DNA of 64,000 nt. Origin: 13-2-20CM-66-19 sp963760225 (lineage in GTDB: Bacteria; Pseudomonadota; Gammaproteobacteria; Steroidobacterales; Steroidobacteraceae). Made by a program: the position numbers and the translations under genes. The notes below the pieces were generated by a model. The model did not search any database. It was not told the DNA's origin and saw only the letters and a list, made by a program, of their open reading frames with translations. Where the stretch lies: contig CAVXCD010000001.1 in assembly GCA_963760225.1 (NCBI GenBank), positions 620,001 through 684,000 on the forward strand, written 5' to 3'. Each line of letters begins with the position of its first letter. Position 1 is the stretch's first letter. Positions 43,666 to 53,497 of this stretch are shown one piece after another.

Positions 43666-44309
43666 TCCGCGCCGAGCGGGCCACGCTCGCCGCCCCGGCC
43701 GGGGGTCTCGAGACGCTCATCGAGACGCCGACCGCCGTGGCGGGGGAGCCACAGGGGCTGCGCGCCTTCGGCGTGGTGTGTCATCCGCATCCGCTCTACG
43801 GCGGCACGCTCGATAACAAGGTGGTGTGGGCGCTGGCGCGCGCGTTCCAGCAGTGCGGCGCAGCCACAATCCGCTTCAACTTCCGCGGCGTGGGCGCCAG
43901 CGGCGGCAGCTACGACGAGGGGCGCGGCGAGACCGACGACACGCTCGCGGTCATCGCGCACGGACGGCAGCGCTGGCCGCAGGCGGCGCTGTGGCTCGCA
44001 GGCTTCTCCTTCGGGGGAGTGGTGGCGGTACAGGCCGCCGCAAGGGTGCAGCCCGCCTGCCTGGTCACGGTGGCGCCGGGCATCACGCGCATCGCGGTCG
44101 ATCCGGCCGCAGTACCGGCGTGTCCGTGGCTCATCGTGCAGGGTGGTGCCGACGACGTCGTGCCGCCGGACGTGGTCATCGCCTGGGCGCGCACGCTCAC
44201 GCCGGCGCCGCAGCTCACGGTGCTGCCGGAAGCCGGGCACTTCCTCCACGGCCACATCAACGAGCTGCGCGACACGGTGCTCGCCTTCATGGCGAGGCTG
44301 CCCCGATAA
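43662..44309 (+). CDS. Alpha/beta-hydrolase, dienelactone-hydrolase-like
   Basis: A 215-residue hydrolase. HPHPLYGGTLDNKVV and FNFRGVGASGGSYDEGRGE come first; the nucleophile is the Ser of AGFSFGG, the Asp is in GGADDVVPP, and the His is in AGHFLHG. It resembles the small YpfH/COG2945 family of predicted hydrolases. The GTG start overlaps the htpG stop, so it is translated together with the chaperone. Confidence 0.88.
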   Translation: MIRAERATLAAPAGGLETLIETPTAVAGEPQGLRAFGVVCHPHPLYGGTLDNKVVWALARAFQQCGAATIRFNFRGVGASGGSYDEGRGETDDTLAVIAHGRQRWPQAALWLAGFSFGGVVAVQAAARVQPACLVTVAPGITRIAVDPAAVPACPWLIVQGGADDVVPPDVVIAWARTLTPAPQLTVLPEAGHFLHGHINELRDTVLAFMARLPR

Positions 44310-44348
44310 ACAAAAGGCCCGGCTCAGGTGAGTGCCTGGCCGGGCCTT
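44308..44348 (-). terminator. Intrinsic terminator of the HU gene
   Basis: A 10-bp stem AAGGCCCGGC/GCCGGGCCTT (44314-44323 with 44339-44348). On the minus strand it is followed by TTTTGTTT. It ends the HU transcript and abuts the stop of the convergent hydrolase gene. Confidence 0.75.
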
Positions 44349-44377
44349 GGTCCGCGGACGCGGAAAAATGTCGCTCC

Positions 44378-44692
44378 TTACGAGTTGACCATCCCCTTCA
44401 AGCTCTTCAGGGGCATGACGCGTACCTTCTTGCTCGCCGGCTTGGCCTTGAACATCATCTTCTCGCCGGTGAACGGGTTGATGCCTTCGCGGGCCTTGGT
44501 CGCGGGCCGCTTGACGACTTTCATCTTCAACAGGCCGGGCATGGTGAACAGGCCGTTGCCGCGCAGGCTCTTCTTGATCACGCCGCCGAGCGAATCGAAG
44601 ACGCTGCCGACCTGCTTGCGGGAAAGTCCCGTGTCCTTGGAGATGTGTGTCAGAACCTCCGACTTCGTCGGTGCGCCACCCTTTTTCGCCAT
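44378..44692 (-). CDS. HU-family DNA-binding protein
   Basis: A 104-residue histone-like protein with a basic N-terminus. The dimer core is LTHISKDTGLSRKQVGSVFDSLGGVIKKSL, and the DNA-intercalating arm (REGINPFTGEKMMFKAKPASKKVRV) carries the NPFTG tip. It is about 14 residues longer than classical HU/IHF, with a C-terminal extension (MPLKSLKGMVNS). It has the ribosome-binding site GAGGAG. The sequence does not let me call it HupA, HupB or IHF. Confidence 0.92.
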   Translation of the reverse strand: MAKKGGAPTKSEVLTHISKDTGLSRKQVGSVFDSLGGVIKKSLRGNGLFTMPGLLKMKVVKRPATKAREGINPFTGEKMMFKAKPASKKVRVMPLKSLKGMVNS

Positions 44693-44767
44693 TTTGCGGT
44701 ACTCCTCGAGGATTTAGTGTTGCGAATCGCAGCCGCGGCAGCGGCTGCGCAATGAGAATCGGCGCGG

Positions 44768-44795
44768 AAAATAGCACATGCGCGCACTTTGGCAA
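44768..44795 (-). promoter_or_regulatory. Promoter of the HU gene
   Basis: On the minus strand, -35 TTGCCA (44795-44790), a 16-bp spacer and -10 TATTTT (44773-44768). The leader is about 70 nt, with a GC-rich hairpin around 44732-44751. Confidence 0.55.
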
Positions 44796-45032
44796 GCGCT
44801 TTTTTGAAATTCGCTGTTGCGAAAATGGCTTTTTTCACAGGGTTTTCGCAGCACGATGGTCGCAGCGGCGCCGCAGCTGAGCACGTGCGGCAGCGCGGGC
44901 GCGACGCCGCGCGGCGCGCGCAATGTTGCGATTCTCGTTGCGAAGTCAGCGCTAAGCGTGTGTTCCGCCAGCGCAAGGCGCGTGCCACACGCGCACCGCC
45001 GCAGCTGCACGGCGCACCGCCGGCGAGGCTCT
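44796..45032. other. Intergenic region without recognised genes
   Basis: Between the HU promoter and yggT. The first 60 bp is relatively AT-rich with runs of T/A (TTTTTT at 44799-44805 and 44831-44836); the rest is ordinary GC-rich DNA. I find no ORF with coding character and no terminator for yggT. Confidence 0.5.
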
Positions 45033-45560
45033 TCAGGGCATCAGGATCAGCAGCGCCTGGATGAGGATGATCGCCCACAACGGCGACAGGTCGAGCCCGG
45101 CGATCGCCGGGATGACCCGGCGGATCGGCCGCAACACCGGCTCACACAGCGTGGTGAGCAGCGACTGCAGCGGGGAGTAGCCGCCGGGGGCGATGAGCGA
45201 CAGCAGCGCGTACAGGAAGATCGCGATCAGGTAGGTGCGCAGCAGCGTGCGCGCGATCTCGATCAGCACCTGGCGGATCCACAGCTCCGGGGGCGGCAGG
45301 CCCACCCCGTGCAGCGCGAAGATGCAGCCCACCTCCACCGTCGCGATCAGCAGCACCGCGACCACCGAGGCGGTGTCGACCTTGCCGATCGGCGGCAGCA
45401 CGCGCCGCAGCGGCAGGATGAGGGGGTTGGTGAGCTTCACCACCGCCTGGCACAGCGGGTTTCTGAAGTCGGCGCGCGTCCATTGCAGTAACAGCCGCGC
45501 CAGCACGACGAACAGCGCCAGCGACAGCAGCGTGTCGACGATGAAGATGATGGCGCTCAT
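45033..45560 (-). CDS. yggT: YggT family membrane protein
   Basis: A 175-residue protein made of two YggT repeats, each with paired hydrophobic helices and the PxxxPLRR motif (TNPLILPLRRVLPPIG and CEPVLRPIRRVIPAIAGLD). It is an inner-membrane protein of unclear function, often next to proC and yggS as here. It starts inside the proC stop (ATGA overlap at 45557-45560). Confidence 0.93.
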   Translation of the reverse strand: MSAIIFIVDTLLSLALFVVLARLLLQWTRADFRNPLCQAVVKLTNPLILPLRRVLPPIGKVDTASVVAVLLIATVEVGCIFALHGVGLPPPELWIRQVLIEIARTLLRTYLIAIFLYALLSLIAPGGYSPLQSLLTTLCEPVLRPIRRVIPAIAGLDLSPLWAIILIQALLILMP

Positions 45561-46405
45561 GCGAGCGGTAGATCCGCGCCTGCGGGGGAGCTGGTGCCGC
45601 TTGCCAGCTCACGGCAGCGCTGCGTTGCGGCAGTAAGAGCGCTGCGGACGCTGCCGCGCAGGTCCGCCCGCTCGAGCGCCTCGAGGGCCGCCTGGGTGGT
45701 GCCGCCCGGGGAAGTGACCTGCTCGCGCAGCCGTGCCAGGTCGGCGTCGGCCGACTGCAGCATCAGTCCCGACCCGCGCAGTGTCGCGGTCGCGAGCCGT
45801 CGCGCGGTGGCCGCCTCGAGGCCGAGCTGCTCACCGGCCTCGGCCATGAGCTCGGCGAGCAGAAAGAAATACGCCGGACCGCTGCCCGACAGCGCCGTCA
45901 CCACGTCGAGCGCCTCCTCTGCGCCCACCCACGCCACCTCGCCCACCGTGCTCATCACCTGCGCGGCGAGCGTGCGCTGGTCCGGCGTGATCGCGGCGGG
46001 CGCGTACAGTCCGCTCGCGCCGGCGCCGATCAGCGCCGGACGGTTGGGCATGGCGCGCATCACGGCTACGCCCGGGCACCACGACTGCAGCGTGGCGATG
46101 CGCAGCCCCGCGACCACGGAGATCACCAGCGGCTGGGCGCGCAGCAAGGCGCCCGCCACACCTGCCAGCAGCGCGCGCGCCTCCTGCGGCTTCACCGCCA
46201 CGACCACGACCGAGGCGCCGGCGACGGCCGCGTGCGCGTCGGCCGCCGCGCTGATACCCAGCTCGCGCACCAGCGCGGCGCGCGCCGCTGGCAGCGTTTC
46301 GGCGACGCTCAGGTGCTCGGCGCGCGTGCCCGCGCGCAGCAGTCCGCCGAGCAGCGCCCGCCCGATGTTGCCGGCTCCGAGGATGCACACCTGGCTGTTG
46401 GTCAT
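45557..46405 (-). CDS. proC: Pyrroline-5-carboxylate reductase
   Basis: A 282-residue ProC, the last step of proline synthesis (NADPH-dependent). The Rossmann motif is ILGAGNIGRALLGGLL. VAVKPQEA, MRAMPNRPALIGAGASGLY and TALSGSGPAYFFLLAELMAE are all family-specific. The start at 46405 is chosen because the Rossmann motif begins eight residues in. A TACAAT -10 (46423-46418, minus strand) lies 12 bases upstream with no Shine-Dalgarno. It is followed by yggT with a four-base overlap. Confidence 0.95.
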   Translation of the reverse strand: MTNSQVCILGAGNIGRALLGGLLRAGTRAEHLSVAETLPAARAALVRELGISAAADAHAAVAGASVVVVAVKPQEARALLAGVAGALLRAQPLVISVVAGLRIATLQSWCPGVAVMRAMPNRPALIGAGASGLYAPAAITPDQRTLAAQVMSTVGEVAWVGAEEALDVVTALSGSGPAYFFLLAELMAEAGEQLGLEAATARRLATATLRGSGLMLQSADADLARLREQVTSPGGTTQAALEALERADLRGSVRSALTAATQRCRELASGTSSPAGADLPLA

Positions 46406-46424
46406 AGCGATGTGCGAATTGTAC

Positions 46425-47123
46425 CTACTCGGGTCGCGGCCCAAAGAGTGCCGTGCCGATGCGCACCAGGGTCGCGCCCTCGAGGATGGCCGCTTCGAAA
46501 TCGCCGCTCATGCCCATCGACAGGGTATCGAGCCGGTGGCCGGCGGCGTTGAGCTCGTCCCTGAGCTGGCGCACCCTGGCAAACCACGCGCGCTGGCGCG
46601 CCATCTCGGTCTCTTCCGGCGGGATGCACATCAGGCCGCGCAGCGCGAGGCGCGGCAGCCGCGCCACGGCGGCTGCCAGCGCCGGCACCGCGGCCGGAGG
46701 CGCGCCGCCCTTGCTCGCTTCCCCGGCCACGTTCACCTGCAGGCATACGTTCAGCGGCGGCGCATGCGGCGGGCGCTGTGCCGCGAGCCGCTCGGCGACC
46801 TTGAGGCGGTCGAGCGTCTGCACCCAGGCGAAATGCTCCGCAATGGGGCGCGTCTTGTTCGTCTGCACGCGGCCGATGAAGTGCCAGGTGAGGCGCCGCT
46901 CCTGCAATGCGGCAATCTTCGCCAGCCCCTCCTGCAGGTAGCTCTCGCCGAACTGCTCCAGGCCGCAATCGGCGGCCGCGGCGAGCAATTCCGCCGGCTG
47001 CCCCTTGCCGACCGCGAGGAGTGTGACCGAGTGCGCACTCCGCCCGGCCGCGGCGGCGGCCCGGGCCAGCCGTTCGCGCACCGCGCTGAGTGCGGCGGAC
47101 AAATTCTGCGGACCCATTAACAT
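46425..47123 (-). CDS. yggS: YggS family pyridoxal phosphate homeostasis protein
   Basis: A 232-residue PLP-binding single-domain TIM barrel. The PLP-lysine segment is LLAVGKGQP (more often AVSKTKP), followed by FGESYLQEGLAKI, WHFIGRVQTNKTR, and the C-terminal SMGMSGDFEAAILEGATLVRIGTALFG. It buffers free PLP and has no known enzymatic activity. It lies 20 bases from proC and is divergent from pilT. Start could be ATG47123 or ATG47117. Confidence 0.94.
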   Translation of the reverse strand: MLMGPQNLSAALSAVRERLARAAAAAGRSAHSVTLLAVGKGQPAELLAAAADCGLEQFGESYLQEGLAKIAALQERRLTWHFIGRVQTNKTRPIAEHFAWVQTLDRLKVAERLAAQRPPHAPPLNVCLQVNVAGEASKGGAPPAAVPALAAAVARLPRLALRGLMCIPPEETEMARQRAWFARVRQLRDELNAAGHRLDTLSMGMSGDFEAAILEGATLVRIGTALFGPRPE

Positions 47124-47223
47124 ATTGGACGTGTGACCCCTCCGCTATACTGCCGCCGCACTCGCGCCGCAGGCATGCACGTCGCTTCTTCCTGCCGCGG
47201 CGAGCGCGATCCAGGGAGCATCC

Positions 47224-48264
<1,041 letters not shown>

Positions 48265-48288
48265 GGCGCTCCTCAGGAAGGCAACAAC

Positions 48289-49443
48289 ATGGACCGCGAT
48301 CAAGCCATCAAGCTGATGCAGGACCTGCTGCGGCGGGTGACCGAGAAGAAGGCCTCCGACCTGTTCATCACCGCCGGCTTTCCGCCGGCGATCAAGATCG
48401 ACGGCGAGATCCGCCCGCAGTCCGAGCGCGCGCTCACCCCCGAGCAGTCATCGACGCTGGTGCGCGCCATCATGAACGACCGCCAGACCAAGGAATTCGA
48501 CGCCACCAAGGAGTGCAACTTCGCGATCGCGCCGCCGGGCATCGGGCGCTTCCGCGTCAGCGCCTTCGTGCAGCAGGCGGCCATCGGCTGCGTCATCCGC
48601 CTGATCAATGCCAAGATCCCGACCTTCGAGGAGCTCGAGCTGGCGCCGGTGCTCAAGGAAGTGGTGCTTTCCAAGCGCGGCCTGGTGATCATCGTCGGCG
48701 GTACCGGCTCGGGCAAGTCCACCACGCTGGCGGCGATGGTCGGCTACCGCAACGAGAAGACCCGCGGCCACATCGTCACCATCGAGGATCCGGTCGAGTA
48801 CGTGCACACCCACAAGGGCTGCGTCATCACCCACCGTGAAGTGGGGGTCGACACCGACTCGTGGCAGGCGGCGCTGAAGAACACGCTGCGCCAGGCGCCC
48901 GACGTGATCCTGATCGGCGAAATCCGCGACCGCGAGACCATGGAGTACGGCATCCAGTTCTCCGAGACCGGCCACCTGGTGCTCGCCACGCTACACGCCA
49001 ACAGCGCCAACCAGGCGCTCGACCGCATCATCAACTTCTTCCCCGACGAGCGGCGCGACCAGCTGCTCATGGACCTGTCGCTGAATATCCGCGCGCTGAT
49101 ATCGCAGCGCCTCATCCCGCGCGAATCGGGCGCCGGGCGTATTGCCGCCATGGAGATCATGCTCAACTCGCCGCTGATCCAGGACCTGATCTTCAAGGGA
49201 GAGGTGGCCAAGATCAAGGAAGTGATGTCGCGCTCGACGCGCCTTGGCATGAAGACCTTCGACCAGGCGCTGTTCGAGCTGTACGAGACCGGTGTCATCT
49301 CCTACGAGGACGCGCTACGCAACGCCGACTCGAAGAACGAGCTGCGGCTGCGCATCAAGCTCGACAGCAAGCGTGAGCAGAAGAGCGTCGACGACGGTGG
49401 CGCGCTCAAGATCGTCGAGGAAGAGCAGGGCCGCAGCCTGTGA
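48289..49443 (+). CDS. pilU: PilT-dependent retraction ATPase PilU
   Basis: A 384-residue PilU. Walker A GGTGSGKST is at 137-145. The Asp box is IEDPVEYVH, Walker B is APDVILIGEIRDRETM and the His box is TGHLVLATLHANSANQALDRI. The longer, acidic C-terminal tail beyond LFELYETGVISYEDALRNADSKNEL is PilU-like. It works with PilT to increase retraction force. It lies 24 bases after pilT; its stop overlaps the start of the third ATPase gene (GTGA). Confidence 0.95.
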   Translation: MDRDQAIKLMQDLLRRVTEKKASDLFITAGFPPAIKIDGEIRPQSERALTPEQSSTLVRAIMNDRQTKEFDATKECNFAIAPPGIGRFRVSAFVQQAAIGCVIRLINAKIPTFEELELAPVLKEVVLSKRGLVIIVGGTGSGKSTTLAAMVGYRNEKTRGHIVTIEDPVEYVHTHKGCVITHREVGVDTDSWQAALKNTLRQAPDVILIGEIRDRETMEYGIQFSETGHLVLATLHANSANQALDRIINFFPDERRDQLLMDLSLNIRALISQRLIPRESGAGRIAAMEIMLNSPLIQDLIFKGEVAKIKEVMSRSTRLGMKTFDQALFELYETGVISYEDALRNADSKNELRLRIKLDSKREQKSVDDGGALKIVEEEQGRSL

Positions 49444-50609
49444 AGGTGGCCAAGGACGTGCCGGCGCCGGCGCGCGAGGACCTCGAGATCACCGGGCCGA
49501 ACCCCGCCATCACCGAGGTGGTGAACGCCGTGGCCGGCGGCCGCCACCCGACGCTCAACACCAAGCCGTTGTTCAAGCTGATGGTGGAGCGCAAGGCGTC
49601 CGACCTGTTCTTCACTTCCAACGCCCCCATCAAGATCAAGATCGAAGGCCAGATCCTGTCGGTGAACAAGCAGGTGCTGACCCCGGAGACGGTGCGCCAG
49701 ACGGCGTACGCGCTGATGACGTCGGCGCAGCGCGAGCACTTCGTCAACGAATGGGAGCTGGATTTCGCGGTCTCCGAGCCCGGGCTGGGGCGCTTCCGCG
49801 TCAACGTCTTCATGCAGCGCAGCTACCCGGCCATGGTGATGCGCTACATCACCGCCGACATGCCGCGCCTCGATTCGCTCGGGCTGCCGGAGGTGGTGAG
49901 CGAGCTGACGCTGCTCAAGCGCGGCCTGGTGCTGATGGTCGGCGCGACCGGCTCGGGCAAGTCGACCACGCTCGCGGCGATGCTCAACTTCCGCAACGAG
50001 AACTCCTCCGACCACATCGTCACCATCGAGGATCCGATCGAGTTCCTGCACACCAACAAGCGCTCGATCGTCAACCAGCGCGAGGTGGGGCTCGACACCA
50101 AGAGCTACGCACGCGCGCTGCGCGGTGTGGTGCGCGCCGCGCCCGACGTGATCCTGATCGGCGAGATCCGCGATCGGGACGGCATGGAGGCCGCCATCAG
50201 CCTCTCCGGCACCGGCCACCTGGTGCTGGCGACGCTGCACGCCAACAACTGCGCCGAGTCGCTCGACCGCATCATCAACATGTTCCCGCGCGAGCAGCAC
50301 AACCAGATCTTCCTCGATCTGTCGCAGTACCTGCGCGCCATCATGGCGCAGCGCCTGGTGATGGGTAAGGACGGCCGGCGCGTCGCTGCGGTGGAGATCA
50401 TGATCAACACCCCGCACATCGGCACGCTCATCAAGAAGGGCGACGTGATGTCGATCAAGGAAGCGATCAACGCCAGCGGCGACAAGAGCATCCAGAGCTT
50501 CGACGTCGCGCTGCACCAGCTCTACAAGCAGGGGCGCATCTCGCTGGAGGAGGCACTCGCCAACGCCGACTCGCGCGCCAACCTCGAGGCGAAGATCAAC
50601 TTCGGCTAA
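49440..50609 (+). CDS. Third PilT/PilU-family ATPase (PilU-like)
   Basis: A 389-residue paralogue of PilU with a 45-residue N-terminal extension. Walker A GATGSGKST is at 168-176. The Asp box is IEDPIEFLH, Walker B is APDVILIGEIRDRDGMEAA and the His box is TGHLVLATLHANNCAESLDRI. It ends DVALHQLYKQGRISLEEALANADSRANLEAKINF. All catalytic boxes are intact, so it should be active. It begins at the GTG inside the pilU stop. A third gene in tandem is less usual than the pilT-pilU pair. Confidence 0.92.
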   Translation: MKVAKDVPAPAREDLEITGPNPAITEVVNAVAGGRHPTLNTKPLFKLMVERKASDLFFTSNAPIKIKIEGQILSVNKQVLTPETVRQTAYALMTSAQREHFVNEWELDFAVSEPGLGRFRVNVFMQRSYPAMVMRYITADMPRLDSLGLPEVVSELTLLKRGLVLMVGATGSGKSTTLAAMLNFRNENSSDHIVTIEDPIEFLHTNKRSIVNQREVGLDTKSYARALRGVVRAAPDVILIGEIRDRDGMEAAISLSGTGHLVLATLHANNCAESLDRIINMFPREQHNQIFLDLSQYLRAIMAQRLVMGKDGRRVAAVEIMINTPHIGTLIKKGDVMSIKEAINASGDKSIQSFDVALHQLYKQGRISLEEALANADSRANLEAKINFG

Positions 50610-50683
50610 CGCCCGCAACGGGCCCGCGGCAATGCCAGGCCGGCCTGCCTTGCTGCGCGCGCGGCGCGCGGCGCGCGGCGCGC

Positions 50684-50712
50684 TTGACAGGGCATCGTGC
50701 CGGTCCGATATT
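50684..50712 (+). promoter_or_regulatory. Strong sigma-70 promoter giving a leaderless GST mRNA
   Basis: -35 TTGACA (perfect, 50684-50689), a 17-bp spacer and -10 GATATT (50707-50712), then eight bases to the ATG at 50721. The transcription start should fall at or within two bases of the start codon. Confidence 0.7.
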
Positions 50713-50720
50713 TTCCTGCG

Positions 50721-51356
50721 ATGATCACCATCTCCGCTTTTCGCTGGGTGCCACCCTTCGCCCAGGGCCAGGTGCGCGACCTGCGCGTGCGCTGGGCGCT
50801 CGAGGAAGCGGGGCTGCCGTACCGAACGCGTTTGCTGGCGCAGGGCGACCAGGACCAGCCCGAATACCGCGCGCTGCAGCCCTTCGGCCAGGTGCCGATC
50901 TTCGAGGAGAATGGTCGGGTGCTGTTCGAAAGCGGCGCGATCATCCTGCACATCGGCGAGCGCAGTGAAGCGCTGCTGCCGCAGGATCCCGCCGGACGTG
51001 CCGGCGCGACGCAGTGGCTGATCGCCGCGCTCAACTCGATCGAGCCGCACGTCATGAACGTCGCGGTGCTCGGTTTGTTCTATGCCGACCAGGAGTGGGC
51101 GAAACTGCGCCGCCCCGGGGCGGTCGACTTTGCGCGTCATCGCCTCAACTGCCTGGCGGGGGCGCTGGGCGACAAGCCCTATCTTGATGGCGGGCGCTTC
51201 ACGGCGGGCGACCTGATGATGACTACCGTGCTGCGTATCCTTCCGGAGCTCGTCGAGGATCAGCGTCTGGCGGCTTACGTCGAGCGCTGCACTGCCCGCC
51301 CGGCCTTCAAACGCGCACTGGATGCGCAGCTGAGCGACTTCAGGGCGGCCGCGTAG
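50721..51356 (+). CDS. Glutathione S-transferase family protein
   Basis: A 211-residue GST-fold protein. The N-terminal thioredoxin half has ALEEAGLPYRTRLL, LQPFGQVPIFEENG and VLFESGAIILHIGE (the glutathione-binding ESGAI). The C-terminal helical half has GGRFTAGDLMMTTVLRIL. The class is not clear and no catalytic Cys/Ser is obvious at the usual place (ITISAFRWVPPFAQGQ). It is transcribed from its own strong promoter. Confidence 0.88.
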   Translation: MITISAFRWVPPFAQGQVRDLRVRWALEEAGLPYRTRLLAQGDQDQPEYRALQPFGQVPIFEENGRVLFESGAIILHIGERSEALLPQDPAGRAGATQWLIAALNSIEPHVMNVAVLGLFYADQEWAKLRRPGAVDFARHRLNCLAGALGDKPYLDGGRFTAGDLMMTTVLRILPELVEDQRLAAYVERCTARPAFKRALDAQLSDFRAAA

Positions 51357-51403
51357 AGCTTAAGCGGATCTCTCCGGGGCGAGCACGCTGGTTCGAGCCC
51401 CCT

Positions 51404-51958
51404 TTAATGAGCGACCGAACCGCCGGTGATGGCCTTGATCTCGGCGACGTACTGCTGAGTCGCCTTGTCGAGCGTGGCGCTGCTCTGCTGCTCGAGGTAG
51501 GCATGCAGTTGCAGCGCCGCATTCAGACTGCTCGCCATTGCCTGGTGGCCGGCCGGCGTGCGGGAAAGCTCGACGATCTTCCTCAGATCCTCATCGCTCA
51601 GGCCCGCCGCGAGACCCTGCGTCCATACCGCCGTGGCCGGCGCGACCTCGGGCGTCGCCCGCGAGGCGATGGCAAAGCGGTCGGTGGCCGCGTCTAATCT
51701 TTCCCGCTGCTGCGCATTCATGCGCGCCAGCGGTTCCGCAAACTCACTCTTGATGCGCTCAATGCTGCGGTGCGCCGCAGCGAGAGACTCGGTGTGCGCA
51801 CGATCGATCGCGCCCTCCACGTCGGCGGCGCTCGCCAGCTCGTCCAGGCACTGCTGACGCGTCGGCGGTGCGGCATGCATGCTGGCGCACGAGGCGGTCA
51901 GTGCCGCGAGCGCGAGCCACGTGAGTACGCCCGATCTCACCGCGAAGAAAGCTCTCAT
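51404..51958 (-). CDS. DUF2059-like lipoprotein
   Basis: A 184-residue protein with a lipoprotein-type signal (LTASCAS, Cys at about residue 24). The C-terminal segment GLSDEDLRKIVELSRTPAGHQAM matches the DUF2059 pattern. The rest is helical and charged. It lies 15 bases after the S41 peptidase gene on the same strand, so they are probably co-transcribed. The function is unknown. Confidence 0.78.
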   Translation of the reverse strand: MRAFFAVRSGVLTWLALAALTASCASMHAAPPTRQQCLDELASAADVEGAIDRAHTESLAAAHRSIERIKSEFAEPLARMNAQQRERLDAATDRFAIASRATPEVAPATAVWTQGLAAGLSDEDLRKIVELSRTPAGHQAMASSLNAALQLHAYLEQQSSATLDKATQQYVAEIKAITGGSVAH

Positions 51959-51973
51959 TCGATCTCCCTTTTC

Positions 51974-53497
51974 TCAAGTCCGATTGCCGCGGCGTCCCGC
52001 GTTGCCGCTCGCACAGCGCTGCGCGGCACAGCGCTGCAGCGCCGCGGCTGTCGCACGCGGCAGCGCGGCCGTCAGCCGCAGTGCCTTGCGGCGCAGCCCG
52101 TCGCTCGAGCGAAACCCCACCAACACGTCCGGATCGATCCCGCCGACCTCGTTGGAACCGTCCGCCCGCAGCCGGGCGCAGTCCGGCAGCTCCAGAATAG
52201 CGCCGCTGTGGGTGAGGGTCGTGGGCGTGCCGCCGTTGGTGTGCCCGCACCCGGCGCCGAGCGTCGGCGCGCCGAGGATCACGGCGGCCCGGTTGTCCTG
52301 CAGGACGGCCGCGAATTCCTCCGCGGCCGACGCGGTGTCGCCATCCACGAGCACGATGAGCGGCCCCTGCCACACCTGCGCGGTGAACTCATACTCGGCG
52401 GGCGTGAACAGGCTCGCTCCCCAGGGTTTCTCGCGCAGTGCCGCCGCATCGGCCTCACCGAGGAGCCCGGTGGCATAGCCAGCCGTTGCCAGCCACTCGC
52501 ACTCGAGGCGCCGGCCTGACCAGAGGGGCTCGGAGGGGCAGGGCGTGTCCGCCGCGGTGCGGGCGCGCTCGGCCTCGCTCAGCCATCCAAGCAGGCGTGC
52601 CCGGTCTTCGTCGCTGGCGCTCGCGGCGGCAGCCTGCAGTTGCTGTGCGAGTGTGTCCCAGTAGCTGCGCCAGTGCTCGCCGCGCACGAAGCCGCGACGT
52701 TCCGAGCGCAGCTTGAGCGGGCTCACCATGCGCGCCGCGGCTTCCGCCCACTCCGAGCCGCCACCGTTGCCGGTCAGATCGATGAGCAGCACGCTCGCAC
52801 CGAGCTTGCGCAGCATGCGGATGCGGCTCTCCAGATCGCGCGACAGGATGGTGTACGCGGCGCTCTCCACTTTGTCGGCACAGGCGTCATCGCAGTCAGC
52901 CTCGGGTGCGAGCGCCACAACCTGCAGGGCGGACGCGCACACCTCGGGAGAGGTCTGCGGGCCGAACAGGGCAATGCGCAGGATCGCGACCTTGCGAGCC
53001 GCCACCTGGACGAGACCTGCCGGAAACTCCGACCCGACCCCGCGCGCCAGCGGCTGGTAGCCCGCAAGGTGCGGCCCGAGTGCGCCTGCGGCCTTCGCGG
53101 GGTCATAGCCGAGCCGCTCGCACAGAGTGCGCGTGTCCGCGCCAGCAGCAACGGCCGGCGCCCGGGGCCAGCGCACGCCGACATGTCCGTCGCCGAAGCT
53201 GCGCGCCAGACGCTCGATCGCTGCTCGGGCTTCCGCCTCGCTCGTCGCCTGTTCGAGACGCCGCTGCGCGCGCGCAAAAAGATCGCTCAGATCGACCCCG
53301 CGCTCGGACACCTGCCAGGCAAGGTTCGCGTACCTGGTCGCAACCGCGGTGCGGATCTGAGCCAGGTCCTCGAGCCAGGGCTGTGAATCGAAGCGCGCCG
53401 GCGGCGGCGCAGGGGGCGCTGCTGCGAATACCGCAGGCAACGCCGCGAGCAGCGTGCCACCGAGGGCGAGTGCGGCCCTAGAACACCGTGTACGCAT
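51974..53497 (-). CDS. S41 family (C-terminal processing type) peptidase, exported
   Basis: A 507-residue protein with a signal peptide (about 1-25). A helical N-terminal region contains GDGHVGVRW, typical of S41 proteins. The core has VLLIDLTGNGGGSEWAE and the nucleophile region LIVLVDGDTASAAEEFAAVLQDN, where the Ser follows Thr-Ala. The last segment (about 455-507) is Arg/Ala-rich. It overlaps the end of the dihydroorotate dehydrogenase electron transfer gene by 20 bases. Cys residues are unusually frequent. The substrate is unknown. Confidence 0.85.
   Translation of the reverse strand: MRTRCSRAALALGGTLLAALPAVFAAAPPAPPPARFDSQPWLEDLAQIRTAVATRYANLAWQVSERGVDLSDLFARAQRRLEQATSEAEARAAIERLARSFGDGHVGVRWPRAPAVAAGADTRTLCERLGYDPAKAAGALGPHLAGYQPLARGVGSEFPAGLVQVAARKVAILRIALFGPQTSPEVCASALQVVALAPEADCDDACADKVESAAYTILSRDLESRIRMLRKLGASVLLIDLTGNGGGSEWAEAAARMVSPLKLRSERRGFVRGEHWRSYWDTLAQQLQAAAASASDEDRARLLGWLSEAERARTAADTPCPSEPLWSGRRLECEWLATAGYATGLLGEADAAALREKPWGASLFTPAEYEFTAQVWQGPLIVLVDGDTASAAEEFAAVLQDNRAAVILGAPTLGAGCGHTNGGTPTTLTHSGAILELPDCARLRADGSNEVGGIDPDVLVGFRSSDGLRRKALRLTAALPRATAAALQRCAAQRCASGNAGRRGNRT

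Noticed and set aside
51361..51420. tRNA-like T-loop (GGTTCGAGCCCCC) after the GST gene
   Set aside because: The flanking bases do not form a 5-bp T-stem and there is no matching acceptor or anticodon arm. It may be part of a weak GC hairpin.
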